A DNA stretch of 64,000 nucleotides from Ceratobasidium sp. AG-K (GCA_037039685.1 JAWNGF010000006.1:1612001-1676000), one strand, 5' to 3'. Shown: positions 49,260 through 61,178, counted from the first letter of the stretch. The notes: generated from the letters alone by a model not told the origin. Program-made: numbers and translations.

Positions 49260-49588
49260 GCGACTGGAAGCTGGAAAGGGGAAGGTACCAGAGGGAGAAG
49301 TTCGAGTGGGCGCCTAACTGGTGGAAGTGGGAAGAAGCGGACGTTTCAGCATGGAAGGAAACGGAGCCAGACGTGCGACAATGGGACGAGGAGTTTGTGG
49401 AAGCCCAGGAAAGGGTTTTGGACTGGTCCAAGGCGGACTGGACGAGGGAAGAAACTTGGGAGGAATGGGAGAAGTTCTCGGACAAACCGGGAAATACCGT
49501 CTTCAATCCCATCAACCTGACCTTGGAGGAGGAGGAGGGGTTGGAGGAGTATATGCTGAAGAAGGAAAAGGACTGTGCGGTGCAGTAG
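48824..49588 (+). CDS. ORF3 of A-3
   Basis: 254 residues from MPAVTRS. It differs from A-1/A-2/A-4 at many positions but keeps YVFKRSQQ, the F-VCRGCAAFQVSEVVLLS core, GQEGAYSSEWVPGY, the Trp-rich half and an acidic end (here DCAVQ). It is in the -1 frame of pol with a 436-nt overlap. Conservation at this divergence argues for selection on the protein. Confidence 0.8.
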   Translation: MPAVTRSTITNNLTRVLKGPAFATARILDSGAALYVFKRSQQGSGRMHFRASDNILHSDLGEFQWVGKKWPTRMQLLRKDIFVCRGCAAFQVSEVVLLSTHMLGVVEWGQEGAYSSEWVPGYDGRQPTLRPRWNDAWDANYERDLSDWKLERGRYQREKFEWAPNWWKWEEADVSAWKETEPDVRQWDEEFVEAQERVLDWSKADWTREETWEEWEKFSDKPGNTVFNPINLTLEEEEGLEEYMLKKEKDCAVQ

Positions 49589-49629
49589 GTCCGTTCAGGT
49601 CCCCCAAACGGACTCTTAGGGGGGAGTAA

Positions 49630-50084
49630 TGTCGTGAGCTAGCTCACTCCATCGGACTCGCCTGTTGTCTCGCCCGCCTGTTCCCTTCTCTTGTGTTGTG
49701 TTCTGTTTCCGTTTGCCGCGTTGCCACCTTCTTGTGGTTACTCTGTTACATTGTGTAACGCGGCTGTGCTTTGTACGAGTCATGTCTGTTCATACAGCAT
49801 GACTCACATGGACACTCCTGACTGGTAGACTGTATGACTCATGTGGCTGCGCCTTGTATGACTCGGCCACTTCTCGAATATATATTGAGGACCAACAAGC
49901 CTGGTAACCCCAGCTTGTTTTGTCTCGTCAAAACATCCCTTCTGAGTGACACTTAGAACCACCCCTACCCTCAAGAGCCTACAGACGCTTAAGTGTGTTG
50001 CGGTTCAAGAGGTCACTTAGGTCTTAGTGCCGTCCACTCTCCATCGCGGCTTGTCTCATAGCCACCAAGAAGAAGCTTACGACA
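49630..50084 (+). repeat. 3' LTR of A-3 (455 bp)
   Basis: By eye it is identical to the 5' LTR. It is preceded by the polypurine tract CTTAGGGGGGAGTAA. Identical LTRs indicate a recent insertion, yet later than this B-IV also inserted. Confidence 0.96.
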
Positions 50085-50693
50085 CAGAGATAGTTTCTAC
50101 ACTCCTTTGTGACTCAAAGGTTGAGGGGACACTTGCTACACTTTGGCTTCTGGAAACTACCAACATCACTGGGACTATGCCAGGAGTGGAAGGTGCCGGA
50201 GTTGTTTGTGGGAAAATATTGTCCAAATTTGGCATTTCGAGGGGTTGTCTTGGGCCAGGGGGTGGTGGTGGAGGTATCCGACCTGTCGACGGCATTGATG
50301 GTCCTGGGGTTGCGTTTCTTTGACCAAATTGCGCAATTCCCATTGGTCAGATGATCCTCATTGCACGTGGGCTGACTATTGTTCCTGGTTCCCTTTGTTC
50401 AATTCTTGGTGGAGGGCTATTGTTTGTGATTTCAATCACCCTGATGGTTGGGGATGTCGATCGTTTGTTGTAACTGGTAGGTTCTTCCCGTGATGTCTCG
50501 ACTATGTTGCCGATTCCTCCTGGGACGCTGGTTGATGGTGGCCTTGAGGCTCGGCTGTTGCTTCTGAGCGGTGCCGTCCAATCTCCAGCTCATTCCCTGG
50601 ATGCCCTCAAAGGGTTTGTTCATAATTCAACTATTCGTGGCGCGGGTCAGTAGCCTGCCTGTTTGACGCTGTGCTTGAGGACCTTGAGTTCAT
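50085..50693 (-). pseudogene. gag: Gag of B-III, N-terminal part
   Basis: It starts MNSRSSSTA where B-IV has MDNRSSSAA. The conserved SVPGGIGNIVET and Pro-rich segments are visible. There are premature stops and frame changes within the first 200 codons. It is cut by A-3; the remainder is at 33404-35005. Confidence 0.8.
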
Positions 50694-50754
50694 GTTGTGA
50701 AGTCACGTGGTCTTGTTTTCTCGTGGCTCAGCGGAGACAGAGCTTGCTTTGCAA

Positions 50755-51242
50755 TGTCGCAACCTGCTAAGTAGTAGAGTTGACGACTGCTAATCGCCTT
50801 GTTGACCGTGAGCAATAGGTCTAAGTAGACTAAATTGCTAAGGGAAATTGCTAGCTTCTAAGTAGAAGTCCTAGCTCCAAATCCAAGTGGCTGCTGTAGT
50901 GGCTAAGTAGCCAAGTGCCTCTGATCACACACTGCAGGGAGAGTTGACAAGGCGAAGCCAGCTGGGGGTGACCATGCTTGCAAGCCAGTATATATAGGCA
51001 AGAGGCGAGTGAGTCATATAAGTACATGAGTCACAAGCCCGAGTCAGAGTCCAAGTCATAAAGGGGGCTGCTCAGGCCAGCCAATAGAAAACAGCATGAG
51101 TCATATGACTCATGGTGACACGTCATCCATACACCTCACTAAGCGAGGGAGAGGGCACATCTATACAGAAGAGGCGCTTAAGGCGCCAATACAAGCCACG
51201 AGTCCGCAGAAAGAGAGATAGAGGGCGGGACAGGTCATGACA
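50755..51242 (-). repeat. 5' LTR of B-III (488 bp)
   Basis: On the plus strand it reads TGTCGCAACC to GGTCATGACA (CGACA to TGACA change). The internal start motif has two changes (AGCTGGCTTCGC) relative to the primer site AGCTTGCTTTGC at 50741-50752. The 3' LTR retains the matching form. Confidence 0.9.
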
Positions 51243-51247
51243 ATGAC

Positions 51248-51626
51248 TTGCCACCATGAGTCATATGACTCATGCTGTTTTCTATTGGCTGGTCTGCACA
51301 GCCCCCTTTATGACTTGGACTCTGACTCAGGCATGTGACTCATGTATCTACTATGACTCACTTGCTTTCTGAGTATATATACTGGCTTGCAAGCATGGTC
51401 ATCCCCAGCTTGCTTTGCCTCATCAACTCTCCCTGCAGTGTGATCAGAGGCACTTGGCTACTTTGCCTTTAGCGCAGCCACTTGGACTTAGGAGCTAGTG
51501 ACTTGTACTGACAAGACTAGCGTTTGTCCACCTTAGTGATAGAGTCTTAGAAGACTTATCACATATAGTTCCACATCTCAAAGGCCATTAGCAGTCATCA
51601 ACCATAGGCATTAGCACGTTGCAACA
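51248..51626 (+). repeat. 5' LTR of B-II, right part
   Basis: It continues the LTR broken at 20909. It includes the TGAGTCATATGACTCA palindrome, the TATA box, the AGCTTGCTTTGC start motif (51407-51418) and the GTTGCAACA terminus. The primer site GCAAAGCAAGCT follows at 51629-51640, a 12/12 complement. Confidence 0.9.
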
Positions 51627-51682
51627 TTGCAAAGCAAGCTCTTAGTACGCTGAGCCACAAGAAAACAAAGTCACGTGACAAC

Positions 51683-53836
51683 ATGGACAATTGATCCTCC
51701 AGTGCAGCATCCTAAAGGAGCGAGGCTCCAACAGCGCCAATAGTCAAAATCCAATCAAACCCCGCAAGAGGAGCAAGAGAACGGGCAGGTGACTGGACGG
51801 TGCCACTTAGAAGTGCCAGCTGCGCATCAAGACCCCCTTCCACCAGCGTTCCGGGAGGAATCAGCAACATTATTGAAACTTCAGGAACTCAGGAAGAAAC
51901 AAGGAGTTCAAACAAACAAGGGTCCACCTCACCAACAATTCGAGTAGTTGACAATCCAATCAACATGCCACCACCAGCAGCTCCGGTCGTCACTCTCCAT
52001 GGGGAAAGTGTGATTAGCCCCAGGGCTGTGCATGTGATTAGGATACCAGCACCACTTAGAAACTCAACCCCAGGACCATCAAACACCGGAACCACATGGA
52101 CCAGATGTCCATTAGCATTTCCTGACTTTGGATTACAATTTCCACCACCGGTGGCAACCCCTACATCCATGCCACCACTTGTAGAAGTTCCCAGGACTCA
52201 CAGCGCCCTGAGCGTGCCATCAGCCATCCAATCACAAGGAAGCGTCAAGTCAATTTCACAGGATGAAGGACTGAGACAAGAACGACTGATGGAAAATATG
52301 GAGGGAAATCCAATCCAAGCCCTGGAAAGAATCTTCAACACCCTTCAGGTCCAATATCAATAGGAGAACGCAGTCCAGGCCCTTAGAATTGAAGGGATGG
52401 AACAACGATGGGATTTACAAACCCAAGACACAACAAACATGATGCAGCAAATTGAGCACATTGCTTCTAGAACAGAAGATGGAGTCAACACTTTTTACGA
52501 AAGGCTTAGGAATGTGGACCACATTCAACAGCGAATCATTGAAGTGTTTGAACGATTGGTTGAAAATTCCGAACAAATCAACAATAGTTTGAACAATTTT
52601 GACCTCCTGATGAACCAAACCTTGCAAGGAGAAACCCAGCGTATTACATGCATTGAAGAAACCCTAGGAAGGATGGCTGAAGGAATGAGGAACATGACCA
52701 TCACCCTCGGAAGGATTGATGAGGAAGTTACCGATGGTTTCCAAGATAAAACCACTAGGATGCAACAAGTCCGCCTATGAACTAGGGAAACGTTTGATCT
52801 TCTTGAGCAAATTGGTGCTGATGCCCAAGCAGAATCCAAACACCAAAGGGCGGAATCACAACAAACCTCTGTTGATATTCCACAACAAAAACAGCCACCT
52901 CCTCATCTACCACAGGGACGACAATCACCCTCATTTGAGGTACAAGGACAATCCAGATATCAAATCAGGGATGAAGGAAGAACCTTTATGTTCCAAACAA
53001 ATCAAGGAGGAAATGGAGGAAACTCAGGACCACGCATCAAAATGCCAAAAGCCTTCAAAGGATCTAGGGGAACTGCAGCCAAAACCTTCCTTGCAAGAAT
53101 GAAGGCCTATTTTTGTTTGAACCCCACCCAGTATGACACGGATGAACGGTGCATTATTGCAGTTTTGATGAACATGGCAGAAGGACCTGCTAGAAATTGG
53201 GCACAGCCAGTTCTGAACAGATACAATGACAATCTAGACCATCCATGGCTAGACTCATGGGAAGCTTTCCAAGAAGCTTACAACAGACAATGGAGCGACC
53301 CCAGCAAGAAAGTTCAAGCTGAACAAGCGATTCAACAACTTTACCAAAACAAAAGCGTATCTGAATACGTCTCTGACTTCCGACTCCTTTCCAAAGAACT
53401 TGACTGGAACGACGCAGCCTTAGCGGCACGATTCAGACAAGGCCTGAATTGCTTCATCAAAGCAGAACTTAGGGACAGAGTGGGAGCAGAACAGCAAGGT
53501 CTTGAAGGGTGGATCAATATTGCCCTGCAAGCAGAAGAAATCAACAAACTGACCAATCCAGTTAGCACAAGGAAAAGGAACAAACAACCAGCCCAAGCGG
53601 AAGGTTCCAGAACCCAGAAAATCAAAGGGGATCTAGTCCCAAAAGAAGAAAAGAAATGCCGAAGGGAGAACAACCTTTGCATCAAATGTGGGGAAGCAGG
53701 TCACAATCTTGCTGATTGCACAAAGGAGTGGACCTACAAGGACAAAGGAAAGAAGCCTGTGAAAGGGAAAGCTGCTGAACTCAAAGATGAGAAAGTGAAT
53801 GAGAACGGATCCACCAATTCCGAGTCGGAAAACTAG
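51683..53836 (+). pseudogene. gag: Gag of B-II
   Basis: A full-length relic. Stops: TGA at codon 4 (CGA in B-IV), TAG at 52361-52363 (CAG in B-IV) and TGA at 52778-52780 (CGA in B-IV). Between them the coiled-coil region, capsid domain and an intact CCHC knuckle (C-IK-C-GEAG-H-NLAD-C) are readable. Two of the three nonsense changes are CpG to TpG. Confidence 0.9.
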
Positions 53837-53869
53837 ATGGGCATCTCTCCACCATGTGTGAAGATGCCC
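53827..53869 (+). promoter_or_regulatory. Frameshift signal of B-II gag/pol (relic)
   Basis: GGAAAAC (53827-53833), TAGAT spacer, GGGCATC (53839-53845) pairing with GATGCCC (53863-53869). Same as B-IV. In this copy the first pol codon is ATG rather than GTG. Confidence 0.55.
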
Positions 53870-56800
53870 CAATATCCTCTCTGCAAAATGTATACTATTG
53901 CAAAGCCACAAATGAAACACCTATGGTATACGCAACCGCAGAGGGAATCATGGAAAAATCTCAACTCTTATCAACTCCAGCTCATCTAGAAACTTCATTG
54001 ACCTGAACTTTGCCAAGGAAAACAATATCCCTTTGAACAAATTACAAAGCCCCAGAAGCATTGAAACCATTGATGGAAAAACACAAAAAGATGAGATCTG
54101 GTTCAGGTGCAAACTGAAATTCAATCTTGAAGGAAGAACTTTCTACCAAAAATTCTATGTCATGAAAACCGGCACACAACCCATGATTTTAGGCATGCCA
54201 TGGCTGAAGGAAACCAACCCTGAGATATCCTGGTCCCCCTTCACTATCAAATGGAAAACAGAAGTTCCCCTTATTGCCAAAGCAGGACTTCTTCAGGAAC
54301 TTCCAGGAGAACTTGAAGAATTCAAGGACGTCTTTGACGAAGAAAAGTATGACAAACTGCCTGAACACAGAGAATGGGATTGTAGAATCGACTTCTATGA
54401 CAACAATTGGCTTCCAAAACCAAAAATGGCCTACCCCCTATCACCAAGGGAAAGAGAAGCAACAAGGGAATACATTGAGAACAAACTCCGGTCAGGACAT
54501 ATCAGACCCAGCAAATCCCCCCTAGCTGCTAGCCTCTTCTTTGTCAAGAAAGCCCTGAAGGAAGGACAAACCATCCCTGACCTATGTCCTGTTGTTGACT
54601 ACAGAGGTGCAAACAAAGAAACCATCCTGGACCGCTACCCCATTCCACTTCTCAAACAACTACTTGAGATCTTGAAGAAGACTGGAGAAAATTCAAAAGA
54701 AGAACTTTTCATCACTTTGCTTGATCTGAAGAATGGCTTTTGGAATGTCAGAATCAGAGAAGGAGACGAATGGAAGTCAGCTTTTATCACCTCAGAAGGG
54801 CTGTTCAAAAACACTGTGATGGCCTTTGGCCTCAAGAATGCACTGTCTACTTTCCAAAGAATGATGGACCACATCTTCAGGGACATGATTGGAGTGAAAA
54901 TCGTGATTTACATTGATGATATCCTTATTATTTCTCGAGGAAGAGATCAACACACCAGAGATATCAAGGAAGTCTTGCAACGCTTGAGGAAGAACAACCT
55001 CTTTGGAAATCTGAAGAAATGTACCTTCTATGGAAAAAGAGCTGACTGGGTTGGTTTTGTTGTTGACAAGGACGGAATTTCCATGAACAGAGACAAGATC
55101 AAAACTATCCAAGAATGGCCCACTCCCAAAACCGTGAAACAACTGCAGGCCTTCATAGGTTTCTGCAACTTCTATAGGAGATTTGTGGTGGCCTGCTCCT
55201 CGATTGTCAAACCCTTGACTCAATTGACAAGAAAGGACAGGAAATGGGAATGGAACTCAGAACACCAGGAAGCATTTGACTCCCTGAAAGATGTCATATC
55301 AAAGGAACCAGTACTTGCACATCCTGACAAGTCAAAGCAGTACTTCCTGGAAACAGACGCCTCAGGAGTTGCCATGGGGGCTATTCTCAGCCAGCAACAA
55401 AAAGATGGATACTTACACCCAATAGGGTTTCTCTCAAAAAGCTTCAAGGAAGCAGAGTTGAATTACGACACACATGACAAAGAGCTCCTTGCCATCATAG
55501 AAGCTTTACAACACTGGCGCATTCACCTTGAAGGAACAAAGGAACCAATAATGATCTACACAGACCACAAAAACCTTACTTACTGGCAGAAGGCCAGCAC
55601 CTTCAACCGACAACACAACAGATGGCTCCTCATGCTGGCAAGCTACAATTTCGAGATCCACTATAGACCTGGCAAAATGTCGGAAAAACCAGACATCCTC
55701 TCCAGGAGAAGCAATCACAGCAATATTGCCTCTGCGGAACAAGCAATGATCTCCGCCAAAAACTTCAAAGGATTCTCTGCCCTGATGAGCAACAACATTA
55801 TTGCGGAGATCAAAGAAGCTCTGGAGGAGGATGAAAACCTGGAGACCTTGATCAAGAGTACCAAGGGAAAAGAAGACCTACCTCCCTCTGTGAAAAAACA
55901 ATTCAAGGACTACAAAATGAGTGAAGATCTCCTTTGGTACCAAGGCAGAATTGTTGTTCCAGACAAAAAAGACATCAAACTGAAGCTTCTCAAACTCTAT
56001 CACGACTCGCCCATTGCGGGTCACCAAGGACAAGCTAGAACTTTAGAACTCATTTCTAGAAACTACTACTGGCCAGGAATGAAAGCACAAGTCAACAGGT
56101 ATGTTGACAGTTGCAAAGCATGCCAGAGGGGGAAGGGAAGCAAAGGACACCTACCACTCAAACCCTTGCCCATTCCAGAGAAACCTTGGGAAAATATTGC
56201 ATATGATTTCATAGTGAGATTACCAAGATCACAAGGGTTTGACAGTGTCCTTGTTGTGATGGATCGCTTTTCCAGAATGGCACACTTCATCCCCTGCAAG
56301 GAGTCCACGAACTCAGAAGAACTTGCTGATATTTTTGTGAAGGAAGTATGGCGCCTTCATGGTTTTCCCAAAACCACTGTCTCAGATAGAGGATCCACCT
56401 TCAAATCACACTTCTTAGAAGCGGTCTACAAGCAACTAGGAATGCAGGGGACATTCTCCATGGCCTTCCACCCTGAAACGGATGGCTTGGTGGAAAGAAC
56501 AAACCAATGGCTTGAGGGATGGATACGCATCTTTGGAAATCACAAGCAGGACGATTGGGCAAAATGGTTACCCATTGCGGAATTCTGCCACAACAACCAC
56601 AAGAATTGAGTCACAAACAAATCCCCCTTTGAAGTCATCTATGGCATGACCCCCAAATGGTCTATTGAGGACTATGTGACTCGATCCCCAGAAGGAGACA
56701 AGTGGACAAAGAACATAGAGGCTGTATGGGAAGAAACAAAGGCCCTGATGGAATATCATCAATCAAAGGAAGAAACCCCAAAAGTACAGTACAAGGAAGG

Positions 56801-58000
56801 AGACAATGTCTGGCTCTTGACTACCAACATCACCACAAGATGCCCAAGCAAGAAGCTTGATGACAAAAAGACAGGTCCCTTTATTGTGAAAAAACAAATC
56901 TCTTCACATGCCTACCAACTTGATCTTCCAAAGTCCATGCGCATCCACAATGTCTTCCATGGAAATATGTCGACCCCCTATACTGAAGATCTAGACTTCC
57001 AGCGCAATCAGCCCTGACCCCCACCTATCCTGACTGAAGAAGGCGAGGAGGAATATGAAGTAGAGAAGATTATAGATTGGCATCAGGACCCTGATGGGCT
57101 GAAATACCACATCAGATGGAAGGGCTATAGCCCTCTGGAAGACACAGAAGAACTGGTGGAGAATTTTGCCAAACTGACTCATGTCATGAGAAGATTCCAG
57201 AAGGACTTTCCCACCGGCCCACTTCCTCCAAATTTCACTTCCTCAGAGTACAAAAAGGCAAAGGGGAAAGCAGCAGAAATCATCACTCAAGCTTTCCAGC
57301 CAACTACTACCAGCACTTTGCAGAAAAGCTTTCTCACTACAAAACACACTTCCTTACCCCACCTACAATGCCTGCCACTCGCACTGCCGCCACCGCCGCT
57401 TTCTCCCGGGTCCCTGACTACAGGAAGGCTAGGGCCTACGGAAAGGCCCTCAAGCTTGCCGGACCAGGCAAGTTTGCTGTCAACAACCGGGACACCGCTC
57501 CCTGGTCCCTCAACAAGGCCAAGGCTCTTGCTGAGGCCCTTGAGCCCGGCGTCCAGTTGGGGTATATCTCCCTACAAGAGCAAGCAACAATCAAGTGGGA
57601 CAAACAGCACAGGTCCCTCATTACCCCTTGCCTTGGCTCCCTCCTCGGGGTCAGCCACCCCAACTCCAGGCCTTCCAATCCCACTGACATTGGCTGCAGC
57701 AAGTACTACCACTGCCAGGGTTGTATTGGGCTCACCGTCCACAACATTGTCCTCAAGAGTGCAGATGCCTGGAACCGGGACACCGGTTTCAAATGGGAAG
57801 GAGACAAGTGGTTCAAGCAGGAAAATGACCCTTGCCTGGCCCTCAACAACGGCGGACATTGCGATGAGGAGGGGAAGTGGTGGCGCCCATGTGCCACAGA
57901 CTTTGAGTCAGGATGGCCAACGGAGTGTGAGTTTGAACAAATACCTGGCCCTACAAAAACTTACCCAAGAGACAATCCCCCCTTCAACGCTATTGATTGG
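53854..58000 (+). pseudogene. pol: Pol of B-II
   Basis: A one-base deletion near 53955 shifts the frame in protease, and the catalytic Asp codon reads AAC (Asn). RT (YIDD), RNase H, HHCC and DDE are readable in the long open part 54033-56609. TGA at 56607-56609 and again at 57015-57017 replace CGA codons. The chromodomain follows, then the Ser/Thr tail overlapping ORF3 up to the solo LTR. Confidence 0.9.
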
Positions 58001-59013
58001 TGTCGTGAGCCAGCTCACTCCATCAAGCTCGCCTGTTGTCTTGCCTGCCTGTTCCCTTCTTCTCTGTTGTGTTTCCGTTTCCGTTCGCCGCGTTGCCACC
58101 TTCTTGTGGTTATTCTGTTACATTGTGTAACGCGGCTGTGCTTTGTATGAGTCATGTCAGTTCATACTGCATGACTCACATGGACACTCCTGACTGGTGG
58201 ACTGCGTTGACTCATGTGGCTGCGCCTTGTATGACTCGGCCACTTTCTGAATATATATAGAGGACCAACAAGCCTGGTAACCCCAGCTTGTTTTGTCTCG
58301 TCAAAACATCCCCTCTGAGTGACACTTAGAACCACCCCTACCCTCTTGAGCCTACAGACGCTTAAGTGTGTTGCGGTTCAAGAGGTCACTTAGGTCTTAG
58401 TGCCGTCCACTCTCCATCGCGGCTTGTCTCATAGCCACCAAGAAGAAGCTTACGACAATTGGTCAAAAGGCACTGATGGAAGCGGATACATCAACCTGGC
58501 AGGACAGCCAATGGGAGACAATGGGGAGGAAGCTGTTGAAGTTCCTCCTGCACCACCAAACTCCGAAGGTGGCTACAACCCCCCGCCCCTCCCCACATCA
58601 CTGACAAGGAGGCCAAGCAAGTCGAGTGAGAATGGGAGGCAACATGGGACAAGGCCGGAGCAAACATTGAGGCCCTTATCGGCGACGTTGGCAATGCCAT
58701 TGCCAACATGGAGCCACACCCCCCGGCCGATTGAATGCCTTGCGACACCAACATCCTCGAGGCTTACCTCCTTGTCCAGTGCGGTTCTTGGAGCATTGAG
58801 CAGCTCAACAAATGACTTGACCACAGGCAAGAATGGTGGTCCCAACGGGAAACAGCAGAACTTGAGCGCCTGCAACAACTCCACCTAGAGGAGCTCGACC
58901 GCCTCTACCAGGAAAAATGGGACCAAGTGAACAAGGTCCTTGAAGTGGACATGCGTGCTCTGGCGGAACGTGTTGGGTGGTTGGAGCTTAAGGAATGGGT
59001 TGCCCGCAAATAA
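57368..59013 (+). pseudogene. ORF3 of B-II, split by a solo LTR
   Basis: It starts MPATRTAATAAFSRVP. The core YYHCQGCIGLTV keeps C-x-G-C. It is open to the solo LTR at 58001 and resumes at 58463. The second part has in-frame TGA codons near 58627, 58732 and 58813, two of them at former CGA/CGG codons. The end GWLELKEWVARK is still recognisable. It supports the B-IV ORF3 model by conserved length and motif order. Confidence 0.85.
58001..58457 (+). repeat. Solo LTR, family A, inside B-II ORF3
   Basis: 457 bp, TGTCGTGAGC to CTTACGACA, flanked by ATTGG (57996-58000 and 58458-58462). No internal sequence. Confidence 0.95.
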
Positions 59014-59054
59014 GGCGAGTGCGCTCCACTACACTTGCCTTTGTGGGAGGGCAA

Positions 59055-59551
59055 TGTCGTGACCTGTCTCTCCCTCTGTCTCTCTTTGCGGTCTTGTGGC
59101 TCATACTGGCGCCTTAAGCGCCCTTTCTCTTTGTTGAGCCCTCTCCCTCGTTTAGTGAGGTGTATGGATGACTTGCCACCATGAGTCATATGACTCATGC
59201 TGTTTTCTATTGGCTGGTCTGCACAGCCCCCTTTATGACTTGGACTCTGACTCAGGCATGTGACTCATGTATCTACTATGACTCACTCGCTTTCTGAGTA
59301 TATATACTGGCTTGCAAGCATGGTCATCCCCAGCTTGCTTTGCCTTGTCAACTCTCCCTGCAGTGTGATCAGAGGCACTTGGCTACTTAGCCTTTAGCGC
59401 AGCCACTTGGACTTAGGAGCTAGTGACTTGTACTGACAAGACTAGCGTTTGTCCACCTTAGTGATAAAGTCTTAGAAGACTTATCACATATAGTTCCACA
59501 TCTCAAAGGCCATTAGCGGTCAACAACCATAGGCATTAGCAGGTTGCAACA
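59055..59551 (+). repeat. 3' LTR of B-II (497 bp)
   Basis: It runs from TGTCGTGACC to GGTTGCAACA, preceded by a degenerate polypurine tract (GTGGGAGGGCAA). It gives the uninterrupted sequence across the site where B-III split the 5' LTR. Confidence 0.93.
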
Positions 59552-59556
59552 TTCAC

Positions 59557-60722
59557 CAACAATTTGACTGGTTGAAAATCCCATCAACACACCACCACCA
59601 GCAGCACCAGTTGTCACCTTCCAGGAGGAAAGTGTGATTAGCCCAAGAGCTGTGCAGGTGATCAGGATACCAGCACCACTTAGAAACGCAACTCCAGGAC
59701 CATCAAACGCAGGGCAAATGCCACTGCCAGAACAGGGAAACACCAGAACAATAGGGACTAGATGCCCTTTAGCATTCCCTGATTTCAAAGCATGATTTCC
59801 ACCTCCCATGGCTACCCCCAGTTTCACTCCCGCATTCATGCCGCCATTAGTAGAAGTTCCTAGAACTCACAGTGCTCTGAGCATGCTGTCAACCTTCCAA
59901 TCACAAGGAAGCATTGAGACAATTTTGCAGGATGAAAGACTGAGGCAAGAACTACTGATAGAAAATATGGAGGAAAACCCAGTTCAGACCCTGGAAAGGA
60001 TCTTCAACACCACCCTGGTCCAGTACCAACAGGAGAACACAGTCCAAGCCCTTAGAATCAAAGGATTGGAAAGGCGATGGGATCTACAAACCCAAGAAAC
60101 AACAAACATGATGCAGCAAATTGAGCACATTGCTTCAAGAACAGAGGATGGAGTCAAGACTTTCTATGAAAGACTTAGGAATGTAAATCGCATTCAACAT
60201 CAAGTCCTTGAAGTCTTCAAACAATCAGTTGAAAATCCCAAACAAATCAACCACAGGTTGAACAACTTTGACCTCCTGATGAGCCAAACCTTACAAGGAC
60301 AAGCCCAGCACATTACATGTATTGAAGAAACCCTAGGAAGAATGGCAGAAGGAATGAGAAACATGACCATCACTCTTGGAAGAATTGATGAGGAAGTTAC
60401 CCATGGGTTCCAGGATCAAACCACCAGGATACAAGAAGTCCACCTATGGACAGGGGAAACTTTTGACCTTCTTGAACAAATTGGTGCCAACGCCCAAGCA
60501 GAATCCAAACACCAGAAGGAAGAGTCACAACAAACCTCCATTGATGTTCCACAACAAAGAAAGCCACTGCCTCACCTTCCACCACAGGGACAACAATCAC
60601 CCTCATTTGAGATACAAGGGCAATCTGGGTACCAAATCAGGGATGAAGGAAGAACCTTTATTATCCAAACAAATCAGGGAGGCAATGGAGGAAACTCAGG
60701 ACCATGCATCAAAATGCCAAAG
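59557..60722 (+). pseudogene. gag: Gag of B-I, continuation
   Basis: It resumes from 20791 with PTI, then TGA where B-IV has CGA (CpG to TpG). Downstream the coiled-coil part and the segment up to GPCIKMPK are readable; the capsid domain is missing because A-4 inserted. The inserted LTR adds unrelated codons at the end of the open frame. Confidence 0.85.
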
Positions 60723-61178
60723 TGTCGTAAGCTTCTTCTTGATGGCTATGAGACCAGCCGCGATGGAGAGTGGACGGCACTAAGACCTAAGTGACCTCTT
60801 GAACCGCAACACACTTAAGTGTCTGTAGGCTCTTGAGGGTAGGGGTGGTTCAAAGTGTCACTCGAAGGGGATGTTTGACAAGACAAAACAAGCTGGGGTT
60901 ACCAGGCTTGTTGGTCCTCTATATATATTCAAGCAGTGGCCGAGTCATACAAAGCGTAGCCACATGAGTCAAAGCAGTTAACCAGTCAGGAGTGTCCATG
61001 TGAGTCATGCTGTATGAACAGACATGACTCGTACAAAGCACAGCCGCGTTACACAGTGTAACACATAACCACAAGAAGGTGGCAACGCGGCAGGGAAAAG
61101 ACAAACAAAGAACAAACACAAGAGACGAGAGAGGAAGAGACGCAGACAAGTCCGATGGCGAGAGCATGGCTCACGACA
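60723..61178 (-). repeat. 3' LTR of A-4 (456 bp)
   Basis: On the plus strand it reads TGTCGTAAGC to GCTCACGACA, followed by TTACTCCCCCTTTAAGG, the complement of the polypurine tract. Confidence 0.94.

Larger units (their letters stand above)
35006..50084 (+). mobile_element. Ty3/gypsy element A-3, complete structure, interrupted by B-IV
   Basis: Two 455-bp LTRs (35006-35460 and 49630-50084) look identical by eye. The flanks are CAGAG (35001-35005 and 50085-50089). It lies inside the gag of B-III in the opposite orientation. Gag, pol and ORF3 are otherwise open. Protease and RT have each lost a catalytic Asp. Confidence 0.96.
20910..51242 (-). mobile_element. Ty3/gypsy element B-III (interrupted by A-2 and A-3)
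   Basis: It is flanked by ATGAC (20905-20909 and 51243-51247). Reading on the minus strand, the order is: 5' LTR 50755-51242, gag 50693-50085 then 35000-33404, pol 33386-29721 then on to about 21521, ORF3 29868-29721 then 22438-21438, and 3' LTR 20910-21399. A-3 splits gag and A-2 splits ORF3/pol. It has lost catalytic residues in RT and integrase and the last knuckle Cys in Gag. Confidence 0.92.
20792..59551 (+). mobile_element. Ty3/gypsy element B-II (interrupted by B-III and a solo A LTR)
   Basis: Boundaries are set by identical duplications TTCAC (20787-20791 and 59552-59556). The 5' LTR is in two parts (20792-20909 and 51248-51626, together 497 bp) because B-III landed in it. The 3' LTR is 59055-59551, also 497 bp. 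Gag, pol and ORF3 are all present but carry many nonsense codons, so the copy is dead. Confidence 0.92.
19988..60722 (+). mobile_element. Ty3/gypsy element B-I, outermost visible member of the nest (interrupted)
   Basis: Its 5' LTR is at 19988-20485, the primer site at 20488-20499 and gag starts at 20542. Gag stops at 20791 where B-II inserted, and resumes in register at 59557 after the TTCAC duplication (codons for STS before, PTI after). It then runs to 60722, where A-4 inserted at CAAAG. Pol, ORF3 and the 3' LTR must lie to the right of the window. Confidence 0.88.
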
